Origin: a virus
Reading direction: 5' to 3' (one strand)
IMG/VR virus record: IMGVR_UViG_3300038548_000456
Location: 1 to 63,910 of that record
Length of the DNA: 63,910 nucleotides
Below, in pieces: positions 41,333-49,084 of the stretch; position 1 is the stretch's first letter; every line of letters starts with the position of its first letter. A program made the translations under genes and the position numbers. The notes below the pieces were generated by a model. That model had not been told where the DNA came from, did not search any database, and saw only the letters and a program-made list of their open reading frames with translations.

Positions 41333-43152
41333 TGCCTAAAGCTAAGTCCTTATTGAAAGCTGGTCCTTCTCTTCATGAGGCAGCAAGAGAAGCCATTCAG
41401 AGGGGAGATACTACTGAGGCTCTTGCTTTATTGAGACAATTACAAGAGTTGCTTCAGTTAAGTGATGATGAATTTAGTAAGATGATGGGACAACAACATT
41501 CAGCTCCTCCTGCTAAAACTGTACCAGTCAATCCTCTTGATGAGATCTACGATCCTGAGACTCCAATAGGTGGATACAAACATGAGTTTGCTGAGGGAGG
41601 ATCTGCCAAGAAAGATGAGCGTCCTGCTAGAAGCCTTCTGAAAGCTCTGATGTCTTCATTAGGAGGAGCTATTCCTTTCGTTGGTGAAGAAGGTGCATTA
41701 GTTGGTCAGGACGTTGGCGAACGAATGTACGAGCTTGGAGCGTATCCCATCGCCGGACTTAAATCTCAGTGGTACGGAGTTGATCCGACCACTGGTGAAT
41801 TTGAATATGCAGGTCCAGGCTCAGGTCCAGCTTATCCTGATCCGGCTCTTGCGATGTATGACATGGAAGAGTATCGTCGTCAGTTGGATGCATGGAAAGC
41901 TGCTCAAGAACAAACTGGAGCTATCCCCGGGATCATCGATGAGACAGCTGCACTTCCTCTACTAGGAGGAATGGTAGGAGTCCCCACTCCTGAATTTGCA
42001 GAAACTGCTGGACTTAGAACTGAGGAGAACTGGGCAAAGTCTCTTGAATCATTGGGACTCGAGGAACCTGAAGGATTGGTTGAGAACACTTTGCTGGCTG
42101 GGGGGATGATGCTGGGTCAGTTGCCTATTCCCCTAGCTTGGGCCAATAGAGTTAAGCCGGTCGGAGGATGGCTCAAACGAGTAGCAGGAGCCACACCGAG
42201 ATTCGGTATGGAATTCTTATCTCCCATCATCGAGCCTAAAGTTGCTAACTACATCGGCGGTGCTCTGTTTGGTGGAGGTCTGATGACCATGCTTGAGCCC
42301 GGTGATATTCCTCCAGACATTGAAGAACTAGTCAAGCGAGCGAGAGAGGGTGACGAAGAAGCCTATGAGCAATTGAAGGTTCTCTACGAAGAGTACCAGG
42401 CTCAGCAAGAAGTTACAACGTCTGAGGAAGAAGGCGCACTTAGTCAGATGGAGAGATCGGTAAGGTTTGGTTATGCAGGCGGAGGTAAAGTCAAAGGTCT
42501 AACTCGTCGAGGATTCCTGAAAGGATTAGGAGCGACAATCACAACTGCTATGGGAGCAGGGAAGGCAGCACGTCATGCTGAGATTACTCCTCGACTGAAA
42601 GAGATTGAAGAAGCGATCATGCCAGCGCGTCATGCTGTCAAGAAATCTATTCCTCATCTACAATCTGTTTCGGATTACCTTAGACGTGAAGCTGACAATG
42701 TGATGAGAGATATGCAGGATGACATCACTCGAGCAGCTGATAAGGATTCGATGCAATGGAAAGTTGAAGATCATCCTGATATGGATATGTACGAGATGTT
42801 TACAGGTGATGCTGACGACTATGACATTATTGTCAAATCTCTTGAAGAGGGAGATGTTGAATCGGCTGTCAAATATTACGACAATCTAGATACGGCTTCT
42901 CGAGAATCTATTTATGACTTCTTAGAACATGACAAGTTGCTTGATGTTCGAGAGATGTTCGCCAGAGGCAAGAGCGACTATGAATATATTCCACTCGAGC
43001 GACACCCTGAGTATGATGCGATTATTAAGAAAGCTGAATCGCTAAGAGAGCTTCGGGATCCTGATGATGATTGGTTTATTCGGAAGGCTATGGATCTAGA
43101 GAATGAAGGTTACAGTGGTCAAGATCTAATCAAGTTTATGGAGAATAGATAA
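41332..43152 (+). CDS. Internal virion protein with Gly-Gly motifs
   Basis: 606 aa, start overlapping the preceding stop. Motifs at about residue 85 (E-F-A-E-G-G-S-A-K-K) and 380 (G-Y-A-G-G-G-K-V-K-G). A hydrophobic and Gly-rich middle region lies between them. Immediately after the second motif, the R-R-G-F-L-K-G-L-G segment resembles a Tat-like twin-arginine stretch, though it is internal. The C-terminal domain is acidic and helical. Function by neighbourhood with ejection proteins. Confidence 0.6.
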   Translation: MPKAKSLLKAGPSLHEAAREAIQRGDTTEALALLRQLQELLQLSDDEFSKMMGQQHSAPPAKTVPVNPLDEIYDPETPIGGYKHEFAEGGSAKKDERPARSLLKALMSSLGGAIPFVGEEGALVGQDVGERMYELGAYPIAGLKSQWYGVDPTTGEFEYAGPGSGPAYPDPALAMYDMEEYRRQLDAWKAAQEQTGAIPGIIDETAALPLLGGMVGVPTPEFAETAGLRTEENWAKSLESLGLEEPEGLVENTLLAGGMMLGQLPIPLAWANRVKPVGGWLKRVAGATPRFGMEFLSPIIEPKVANYIGGALFGGGLMTMLEPGDIPPDIEELVKRAREGDEEAYEQLKVLYEEYQAQQEVTTSEEEGALSQMERSVRFGYAGGGKVKGLTRRGFLKGLGATITTAMGAGKAARHAEITPRLKEIEEAIMPARHAVKKSIPHLQSVSDYLRREADNVMRDMQDDITRAADKDSMQWKVEDHPDMDMYEMFTGDADDYDIIVKSLEEGDVESAVKYYDNLDTASRESIYDFLEHDKLLDVREMFARGKSDYEYIPLERHPEYDAIIKKAESLRELRDPDDDWFIRKAMDLENEGYSGQDLIKFMENR

Positions 43153-44018
43153 TGCCTAGTGAAACACCCAAACAAGCTCGATTCATGGCCGCTGCAGCGC
43201 ATAATCCAAAATTCGCTAAGCGTGTGGGAATCAAGCCTAAGGTAGCTAAAGAATTTAATCGTGCCGATACTGGCACCAAACTGTTGAGTAAAGCAATGAA
43301 GAGACAAAGATATCAAGGTGGTGGATTAGCTCAAGCAGGTATGCGAGTACGAAGACCTCAGCAAGGACGAGGAATGATTCCGCCCCTAGGAGGTGGCCTA
43401 CAGCAGGCTGTCAAACCTCAGATAGATCCGCGGTCGAGAATGATGGGGACGACTCCGCCCCAGCGAACGATGGTTCCTCCGAATATGAGACCGCCTGGCG
43501 CCACGACAGGTCCTGTAGGGCCTCAGCAGATTCCGCCTGGTGTTCGACCAGGAACAGGCGCGCTTGGACAATACGCAGGAGCTGGTGGACGCTCAGGCGC
43601 CTTTAGACGTCCTCAGCAGCTCGCAGATGGACAAAATCGCTTTATGGGCAGACGACCAATGGGTGGAGCGCCAAACGGCCTGCTAAGGACAGCTCAGAGC
43701 GTCTCGCCGAACTATGGCGATAGGCTACAGGGTATGAATCGCCGTCTTCAATTCGCCAAGGGCGGGAAGGTGAAGCGAGCTATCGCAGCTTTACAACGAG
43801 CCAGGGTGGATCTTCAGGACAGTGATCCTAGCTTTGAGCTAATTGCTAGCGCACTCGGAAAGGATGTTCCCAACGCTGGAGGCATTGCTGCTGCCATTCG
43901 AGCGACTGCTAAGAAAAAACCCAAAACTGGCGCACCTGATGAGTTTCGCGCTGACTGGCAAAGTATCAATAAGAAGCTTGATGCTTTGGAAGAAGCTATA
44001 AGCAAAGCTGGAGATTAG
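43152..44018 (+). CDS. Basic internal virion-module protein
   Basis: 288 aa. N-terminus P-S-E-T-P-K-Q-A-R-F-M-A-A-A-A-H-N-P-K-F-A is a recurrent phage motif, found mainly in small proteins. It then has a motif copy R-Y-Q-G-G-G-L-A, a Pro/Gly/Arg-rich linker (about 80-190), and a second copy (Q-F-A-K-G-G-K-V-K) before a helical C-terminus. Last rightward gene; its stop overlaps the stop of the convergent leftward gene. Confidence 0.65.
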   Translation: MPSETPKQARFMAAAAHNPKFAKRVGIKPKVAKEFNRADTGTKLLSKAMKRQRYQGGGLAQAGMRVRRPQQGRGMIPPLGGGLQQAVKPQIDPRSRMMGTTPPQRTMVPPNMRPPGATTGPVGPQQIPPGVRPGTGALGQYAGAGGRSGAFRRPQQLADGQNRFMGRRPMGGAPNGLLRTAQSVSPNYGDRLQGMNRRLQFAKGGKVKRAIAALQRARVDLQDSDPSFELIASALGKDVPNAGGIAAAIRATAKKKPKTGAPDEFRADWQSINKKLDALEEAISKAGD

Positions 44019-44527
44019 TAGTCTTGTAACGCAGCTCGGATTTTTTCTTCGTTATTATACGGAGCACTCATTCCATTCTTCCGAAGGAATTTGCGAATCT
44101 TGCCAGGGGGTAATTCCATCTCTCCTGCGATTATGGAGATGATAGTTGATTTGCTTTTCTGAGCAGCTCTTTTGATTGTGGCAACTCTTTTAACTTTGGA
44201 GGAAGGAAGATCGAAATCTTCAGGGGTGTTGGGCCATTCTCGAATCAGCTCTAATGCCTCATCGCTAATGGGCTTATTTTGCATGATCCGTTCGATGTGA
44301 GAGATGAATTTAGCGACCGGATATTCTTCGGGTCCGTACATAATCAAGGGAGCTTTATCAAGATCTTCCAATGTGATAGGTATGGTAATTATTCCTTCCC
44401 CGTCATTGATAATTCCTAATCCGCGTGCGCTACCTCTGAAACATAAGGTTGGTTTATTGCCTGTGGCGTAGGTATGTCCATCTACTATTGCCTTCTCGGT
44501 GTACAAACCTCGAACGGTGGCTTCCAT
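44015..44527 (-). CDS. Putative DNA-binding protein related to the phage Lys-rich pair
   Basis: 170 aa. The N-terminal beta domain (about 1-60) is unrecognised. The C-terminal 45 residues (S-I-I-A-G-E-M-E-L-P-P-G-K-I-R-K-F-L-R-K) resemble the C-terminal domain of the 45847 and 60280 proteins (L-A-G-E-A-K-I-S-G-Q-K-A-R-Q-K-L-R). Likely a small HTH-type DNA-binding domain. SD GGGAGAGAAAA. Confidence 0.6.
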   Translation of the reverse strand: MEATVRGLYTEKAIVDGHTYATGNKPTLCFRGSARGLGIINDGEGIITIPITLEDLDKAPLIMYGPEEYPVAKFISHIERIMQNKPISDEALELIREWPNTPEDFDLPSSKVKRVATIKRAAQKSKSTIISIIAGEMELPPGKIRKFLRKNGMSAPYNNEEKIRAALQDY

Positions 44528-44562
44528 TTTTCTCTCCCGGTTTTTAGCGTATTTTCACATTA

Positions 44563-44568
44563 TAAAAC
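44563..44568 (-). promoter_or_regulatory. Possible promoter -10 for the 44015 gene
   Basis: TATAAT on the minus strand within TCTGTTTTATAATGTG. The same 13 bases TCTGTTTTATAAT occur in the 56.5-kb control region. No good -35 is seen. Confidence 0.4.
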
Positions 44569-44577
44569 AGACGGATC

Positions 44578-44988
44578 TTAATTGATATTACTTTCTTCAC
44601 CAAAGATTACGAAAGGTTCGTAAGAGAAATCATCATCTCCCTCTACTGCCACCCGGATAGCCATAGTAGCTACTTGGATTGCTTCGTTGTAGACTTCAGC
44701 AGTGGTGACGTTTTCTCCTCGACTATGTTCCATCATTGCTTTGTTGAGTTCTCCCACTTCTTCATTCAAAGCTGTAAGCATATATTGAGCACCTGGGAAT
44801 TTCTCACGAGCTTGCTGAAGTTCTCCTCGGATTGCTCGAATGATTTTCCCATCGTCACTCCAAAGTCGCCTATGAGCAGAATCATTGACTTCCACACAAA
44901 GACAAAGATCAACTGTGATTCCGCATTCACTGCAGCGCTCTAGGAGTCTATGGTCTAAATAGGTGCAATGTCTGGTAGGTGTGCCCAT
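44578..44988 (-). CDS. MazG-like nucleotide pyrophosphohydrolase (1)
   Basis: 136 aa. N-terminal Cys pairs (C-S-E-C-G and C-L-C) precede an all-alpha MazG-type domain: A-L-N-E-E-V-G-E-L-N-K-A, then E-V-Y-N-E-A-I-Q-V-A-T-M-A-I-R. The E-E-x2-E and E-x3-D/Q helices place the metal-binding acids. MazG enzymes hydrolyse dNTPs to dNMPs and pyrophosphate. In a phage that replaces a base, such an activity removes the unmodified dNTP. Active-site order fits only partly. Confidence 0.65.
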   Translation of the reverse strand: MGTPTRHCTYLDHRLLERCSECGITVDLCLCVEVNDSAHRRLWSDDGKIIRAIRGELQQAREKFPGAQYMLTALNEEVGELNKAMMEHSRGENVTTAEVYNEAIQVATMAIRVAVEGDDDFSYEPFVIFGEESNIN

Positions 44989-45419
44989 CGTATTCTCCTT
45001 ACAATTTTTGAGACAGTTGGTTGTTGAATTTTGAATCTCTTAGCAATCTGAAGTTGTGTTTGTCCTTCTTTATAGAGTTGTCGAATCTTTTGGACTTTCT
45101 CAGAAGTGAGAGAGGAATGACCATTCCTTTGGCCACTCAGATTTGGTTGTCGATTCTTATTTCTCATATCCTCGTCATTAAGCTTTGCATCTCCAAGAAA
45201 CAAATGATTGGGATTTATGCAAAGAGGAGTATCACAATGATGACAGATCATCTTTTCTTCTGGAATGGGACCATGATGTAATTCATAACTGAGACGGTGG
45301 ACTGCGCGTTGTTTTCTATTAACTCGGAATGTTCCATATCCTCTTCCTGTTTTTGCACCTGTCCATATCCAACAAGAAGAAGTCTTATCTACTTGTGACC
45401 AGAAGACTTCTTTTCTCAT
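44955..45419 (-). CDS. HNH homing endonuclease
   Basis: 154 aa. Zinc-HNH core: C-W-I-W-T-G, then H-R-L-S-Y-E, C-H-H-C-D-T-P-L-C-I-N-P-N-H-L-F. The C-terminal HTH (K-E-G-Q-T-Q-L-Q-I-A-K-R-F-K-I-Q-Q-P-T-V-S-K-I) is the usual specificity module. Free-standing homing gene, overlapping the next gene by 34 nt. Not needed for phage growth; it spreads itself to related genomes. Confidence 0.85.
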   Translation of the reverse strand: MRKEVFWSQVDKTSSCWIWTGAKTGRGYGTFRVNRKQRAVHRLSYELHHGPIPEEKMICHHCDTPLCINPNHLFLGDAKLNDEDMRNKNRQPNLSGQRNGHSSLTSEKVQKIRQLYKEGQTQLQIAKRFKIQQPTVSKIVRRIRWAHLPDIAPI

Positions 45420-45850
45420 ATTCCATCTCCTCTGGATAAAATTTCATGTAAAATCTTGGCAGCTTGTTGGTTTTTTCCCCGAGTAAGCATAGCGACGGCG
45501 ATAGAGGCTATCTCTTCTTCAGTGTGATAATTAATGTATTTCACATTCATCCCCGCGATAATATAAACTTTTCTGCCTATCTCGACTAGGATCCAGACAG
45601 TTCCCCCCGCTGCTACTTCTTTGGGAATCCATTTTAACTGAGATCGTCGCATACCCGTCTTTTTAGTGAATGGATGATGAGCGTGAGAATCTTTTGCTGC
45701 TTTCAACTCCATCGTGAAGGTGGGAATATCGGGGATGGTGCAGAAAACATCAGGAAAACCCGGAGAGCACTCTGACTCAATCCGGGTGTAGTGACCTAAA
45801 GGGAGGGTTACATCACGCAACCACTCCCACAGGTTTGCCTCAGTGGTCAC
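45416..45850 (-). CDS. PD-(D/E)xK nuclease, VRR-NUC/resolvase-like
   Basis: 144 aa. E-C-S-P-G-F-P-D-V-F gives the catalytic Asp, then F-T-M-E-L-K-A-A-K gives E-x-K, and R-R-S-Q-L-K-W a conserved Gln. This order is that of VRR-NUC/Holliday-junction resolvase-type nucleases. Likely processes recombination or replication intermediates with the neighbouring helicase. Confidence 0.75.
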   Translation of the reverse strand: MTTEANLWEWLRDVTLPLGHYTRIESECSPGFPDVFCTIPDIPTFTMELKAAKDSHAHHPFTKKTGMRRSQLKWIPKEVAAGGTVWILVEIGRKVYIIAGMNVKYINYHTEEEIASIAVAMLTRGKNQQAAKILHEILSRGDGI

Positions 45851-46113
45851 AGATCCAACGCTTTCCGTGCTTTCTTCAGGGCGTTAGAACCCTCTTTCCA
45901 AGCCCAGCGTCCGCCAGCTTCACGCTCAATACCTGCCGCGCGTAGTTTCTGACGAGCCTTTTGGCCAGAGATCTTAGCTTCACCAGCCAGCTGAGTCAAG
46001 GTGACTCCTTCGACTTTCGACCTCTTAGTCTTCTTGCTGCCTTTCTTGACGATTTTCTTTGAGGCCTTCTTACTCACTTTCTTGTTCTTCTTACTTTTCT
46101 TCTTGTTCGCCAT
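45847..46113 (-). CDS. Lys-rich, histone-like DNA-binding protein (1)
   Basis: 88 aa from the ATG at 46113, with AAGGAG and a 6-nt spacer. Residues 1-37 are almost entirely Lys/Ser (like histone H1 tails). The C-terminal 50 residues form a compact domain: L-T-Q-L-A-G-E-A-K-I-S-G-Q-K-A-R-Q-K-L-R, then G-R-W-A-W. An in-frame ATG at 46191 also has GGAGAG and overlaps the helicase stop, so a 114-aa form may be made too. Paralogue of the 60280 gene. Likely binds or condenses phage DNA. Confidence 0.75.
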   Translation of the reverse strand: MANKKKSKKNKKVSKKASKKIVKKGSKKTKRSKVEGVTLTQLAGEAKISGQKARQKLRAAGIEREAGGRWAWKEGSNALKKARKALDL

Positions 46114-46191
46114 GTTTTTCTCCTTATGGTCTGGAAGTGGCTCAGAGAGTTCCTTCCTTATGGCATCAGTTGCTTTCTTGATAGTTTTCAT
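46114..46191 (-). other. N-terminal extension giving a possible long isoform
   Basis: In-frame 26-codon extension (MKTIKKATDA...) of the Lys-rich gene, with its own GGAGAG SD and an ATGA overlap with the upstream helicase stop. Both starts look usable. Confidence 0.45.
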
Positions 46192-47543
46192 GCGGCTCTC
46201 CGATAACGATCACATATGAGTGTTAATAAGTTCTTCTTCTTCACCACTGCTTCAAACATGTCCTCATCGACGGTGCCTTTGGCGATCAGATACCAGTAGT
46301 TGACTTGTTCGGTATCGAACGCTTGAACCCGGAATCTGGCCTGCTCGTAATTTATCAAGCTGTGGTTCCAAGAATAGTAAATATACGTGTTTGAGAGAGA
46401 TAAGTCGATGGCCTCGCCTGATTGAATCTGCAAAATGATCACATCGACGTCAAATTCTCCATTGTATTCGTGCTTACCTGAGATGATCTTCCAGGATAGC
46501 CCTATTCTAGATAATCTCTTCCCTATTTCCTCTATCTCGTGTTTGAATCGACAACAGATGACTAATTTCTTATTTTGGAGCTTCTCCTCATTTATCAAAA
46601 GCATTCCAAGCTCTGTCATCTTCTCAGCTCCTACCGTATGGACTTGGCGTTTCTTGCGCTTCTGTCCTGGTACTCGTTTGTCCTGAATGACGAAGCCTCC
46701 TGCTATCTGCTGAAGCTTCATTGATAAGGTTAGAACAAGCGGAGTGTCGATCTTGTGACCGTTGACTACTGTCTCGAGATACTCTTTCAATTCGTTGTAA
46801 GGTTTCCATGATGTCTTCTTCAGATCGAATAATACTTTCTTATGTCGAATGCGAGCACCGGGTAATCCTTCAGCGCGCCTCGCTTCGGCAAGTGTGATTC
46901 GATATGAATAGTAATGAAATATCTCATTGAATTCTTCTTCGTTCTTAGGTCCTATGATGACTTTGTAAGTGGTCTTAGTTTTCCAATTTTCTTTTTCTTC
47001 TATCTCAAGGTACTCATTCTCAAAATCTTTCCATCGGTCACCCAGAGCTCCGGGCTGGATAAAATCAAAAATAGCCCACGCATCTTTATGTCCTTGAGCA
47101 ATGGGTGTTCCGGTGAGCCCAAGTCGATAGGTAGATCTCTTACCAATTGTGCGAATGAAACGAGAGTTACGTGTGCCACGCTTCTTACAGCGATGGATCT
47201 CGTCAACAATGACCATAATCGAGCGGCTTTGCTTTTTCCATTTGTCGGCCAGACGATAATAACGCCTACGATCCTGGGCGTTACGAACGGCAGCCTCATA
47301 ATGAATGTAGCGAATGTAACAATCCCAGTCCACATCCAGATGCTTGTCGAATTCCTTGGACCAGACACGTAAAGCTTTTTTGGGACAAACGATAAAGATA
47401 ATATCTGGTTTGACATGGTCAGCTATCGCAATTGAAAGAAGGCACTTGCCTGTGCGCTGTTCTGGAAAAAACGCGAAGCCGTCATGTTGTATTGCTTTTT
47501 GGACGGCTTCACGTTGATAGTTCCTGAGAGTTGTCTTCAACAA
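46188..47543 (-). CDS. SF2 DNA helicase
   Basis: 451 aa with a TTG start at 47543 (no ATG before motif I). Q-like L-R-N-Y-Q-R-E-A, motif I P-E-Q-R-T-G-K-C (residues about 28-35; the usual Thr/Ser after Lys is Cys), motif II V-D-E-I-H, motif III G-L-T-G-T-P-I, and a C-terminal motif V-VI region ending Q-A-R-F-R-V-Q-A. SNF2/DEAD-like; similar phage helicases accompany DNA polymerase I-type replisomes. Confidence 0.8.
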   Translation of the reverse strand: MLKTTLRNYQREAVQKAIQHDGFAFFPEQRTGKCLLSIAIADHVKPDIIFIVCPKKALRVWSKEFDKHLDVDWDCYIRYIHYEAAVRNAQDRRRYYRLADKWKKQSRSIMVIVDEIHRCKKRGTRNSRFIRTIGKRSTYRLGLTGTPIAQGHKDAWAIFDFIQPGALGDRWKDFENEYLEIEEKENWKTKTTYKVIIGPKNEEEFNEIFHYYSYRITLAEARRAEGLPGARIRHKKVLFDLKKTSWKPYNELKEYLETVVNGHKIDTPLVLTLSMKLQQIAGGFVIQDKRVPGQKRKKRQVHTVGAEKMTELGMLLINEEKLQNKKLVICCRFKHEIEEIGKRLSRIGLSWKIISGKHEYNGEFDVDVIILQIQSGEAIDLSLSNTYIYYSWNHSLINYEQARFRVQAFDTEQVNYWYLIAKGTVDEDMFEAVVKKKNLLTLICDRYRRAA

Positions 47544-47546
47544 GGC

Positions 47547-48227
47547 TTATGCAGCCTCGAGTTCCGATAGGTCAACTTCCCAGACGTCGCCAGCAGAATC
47601 TTCGATATGGGCAGTATCATCTTCCAATTCAGTTACGACGCCTTTGACGGTGTCGCCTTCTTCATCATCAAATTTCACTTTGGATCCAACTCGAATTTTC
47701 TTCTTCTTCTTGGCTCGGGACTTCCGCTTCTTCTTCTTAGGCGGCTCTTCCTCTTCTTCTTCCTCTTCTTCTTCCTCTTCTTCTTCCTCTTCTTCTTCCT
47801 CTTCTTCACCAGCAGGTAGGAAGCCAGTGATGCGAGGCTTGTCTTTCCCGTCAAACTCCTCATTGGTTACTTCAATGCCAATCTCTTCTTCAAGCAGATC
47901 AGCTGGATCGATGTCCATAGGGCCATCTTCAATATCATAGCCAATCAGCTCCAGGAAAGTACGAAAACGCCACAGGGACTGAGGTTGCAAAGAAATGTTG
48001 TCGAAGATTATTGCACCTTCGAGTTTTCCCTCTGCAATCTTGTATTTCAAAGCCAGGTAAGGTTCACCACTCTCCTGTCCCTCTTTCTCCTCAATCGCAT
48101 GAATCTTAGCAGTGTAGGTTCCATCCGGGATTACACGGCCACCTCCTGACTCAACGCCCTCGAAGTCAACACTGATTGTGTTCTTCTTCTTACGGCTCCG
48201 GGATTTTTTCTTTGTTGATCGTGCCAT
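47547..48227 (-). CDS. DUF669-like single-stranded DNA-binding protein with poly-Glu and basic tail
   Basis: 226 aa. The N-terminal 130 residues match the DUF669 SSB-like pattern (D-G-T-Y-T-A-K-I, G-E-P-Y-L-A-L-K-Y-K-I, S-L-W-R-F-R-T-F-L-E-L-I-G). Then comes a run of 21 Glu, a Pro-Pro-Lys/Arg stretch and a C-terminal Tudor/KOW-like module (V-G-S-K-V-K-F-D-D-E-E-G-D-T). Acidic tails of SSBs recruit partners; here a strongly positive patch follows the acidic run. Lies between helicase and ATPase. Confidence 0.75.
   Translation of the reverse strand: MARSTKKKSRSRKKKNTISVDFEGVESGGGRVIPDGTYTAKIHAIEEKEGQESGEPYLALKYKIAEGKLEGAIIFDNISLQPQSLWRFRTFLELIGYDIEDGPMDIDPADLLEEEIGIEVTNEEFDGKDKPRITGFLPAGEEEEEEEEEEEEEEEEEEEEEPPKKKKRKSRAKKKKKIRVGSKVKFDDEEGDTVKGVVTELEDDTAHIEDSAGDVWEVDLSELEAA
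47755..47811. repeat. 12-bp imperfect repeats encoding poly-Glu
   Basis: About five copies of TCTTCCTCTTCT in frame, giving 21 consecutive Glu codons on the minus strand. Confidence 0.9.
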
Positions 48228-49084
48228 TACTTGTTACTCCTTTTAGCTAGCTTTTTGCGTTTCTTGGTTACTTTCTTCTTAGCAGTAGATTTACCTGTTA
48301 TAAGATCCCGCACCTTACGATGACTTGGATCCGTGATCACATCCGGTAAAGGTCCTGCACTCTTGGGTCTACGGATCTTTGTTGAATAATAGGCATGAGG
48401 ACCGATCCGCATACAGTACTCTACCTTTCTTACTTTATTCTTTCCTTTACCTGTCCAGTTCTCTCGAATGAAGCAGGATCCAATTGAATCCATTGCTCCA
48501 TCCAAGAATGCCCCAACACTTGGCATAACTCGAGCGCCAATGGATGGCTCAAGTGCATCGTCCTCTTCGTCTCCCCCAGCAAATGTCCGTTCATGAGCAA
48601 TGAATACAACGTTGTACTGTTCATCGAGATCCCGGTATCGATTGATGGCATCTTTGAGAAGTCCTCCAAGTTCACCCCAGTTGTTCTTGGCGAATAGATC
48701 AGACTGCTTCTTGTTGTGTCGATCCCGAATCTCCTGCATTCCTAGATCTTGGAGGTTAGTTACCTGGTCAATGACAATTGTCTTGTACTTGGTGCCGTCT
48801 TTCAGGTACCAGTATCCTTCTTCAAACTCATCCCAGGTCGTGATTCTTCGTACCTCAATTCCTTCGATGCCTTTGATAGTAGCTGTTCCTTTCTCTTTGA
48901 CATCAATCACTAGGAGAGGTTTAGGCCATGTTGAACTGAAGTGAGTCTTGCCACTTCCTGATCGGCCATAGACCAACATAACTTCGTTGTCTGTCAGGTC
49001 TTCCACAGGTGTTATTCCTTTAGCAAAACTCTTACCCCCACCGGGAGCAGTCCGTTTTACTTTCTTCTTTACCTTCTTAGCCAC
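48227..49084 (-). CDS. Sak4-like RecA-fold ATPase
   Basis: 285 aa from the GTG at 49084, which has AAGGAG 7 nt upstream; the track-length version to 49132 overlaps the exonuclease more. Walker A Y-G-R-S-G-S-G-K-T, Walker B I-V-I-D-Q, and V-V-F-I-A-H-E-R in the sensor region. Lys-rich ends. Sak4 proteins are single-strand annealing or RecA-like factors paired with SSB and exonuclease, exactly the neighbours here. Confidence 0.78.
   Translation of the reverse strand: MAKKVKKKVKRTAPGGGKSFAKGITPVEDLTDNEVMLVYGRSGSGKTHFSSTWPKPLLVIDVKEKGTATIKGIEGIEVRRITTWDEFEEGYWYLKDGTKYKTIVIDQVTNLQDLGMQEIRDRHNKKQSDLFAKNNWGELGGLLKDAINRYRDLDEQYNVVFIAHERTFAGGDEEDDALEPSIGARVMPSVGAFLDGAMDSIGSCFIRENWTGKGKNKVRKVEYCMRIGPHAYYSTKIRRPKSAGPLPDVITDPSHRKVRDLITGKSTAKKKVTKKRKKLAKRSNK

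Noticed and set aside
42505-42560. Twin-arginine signal in the 41332 protein
   Set aside because: R-R-G-F-L-K resembles a Tat signal but lies near residue 400, so it cannot be an N-terminal export signal unless the protein is cut at the Gly-Gly motif just before it.
47755-47811. Short repeats as a CRISPR array
   Set aside because: They are in-frame Glu codons in an SSB-like gene without spacers. No CRISPR array was seen anywhere.
47607-47940. Rightward ORFs rich in Ser or Phe over the SSB gene
   Set aside because: Antisense shadows of the poly-Glu/Lys region.
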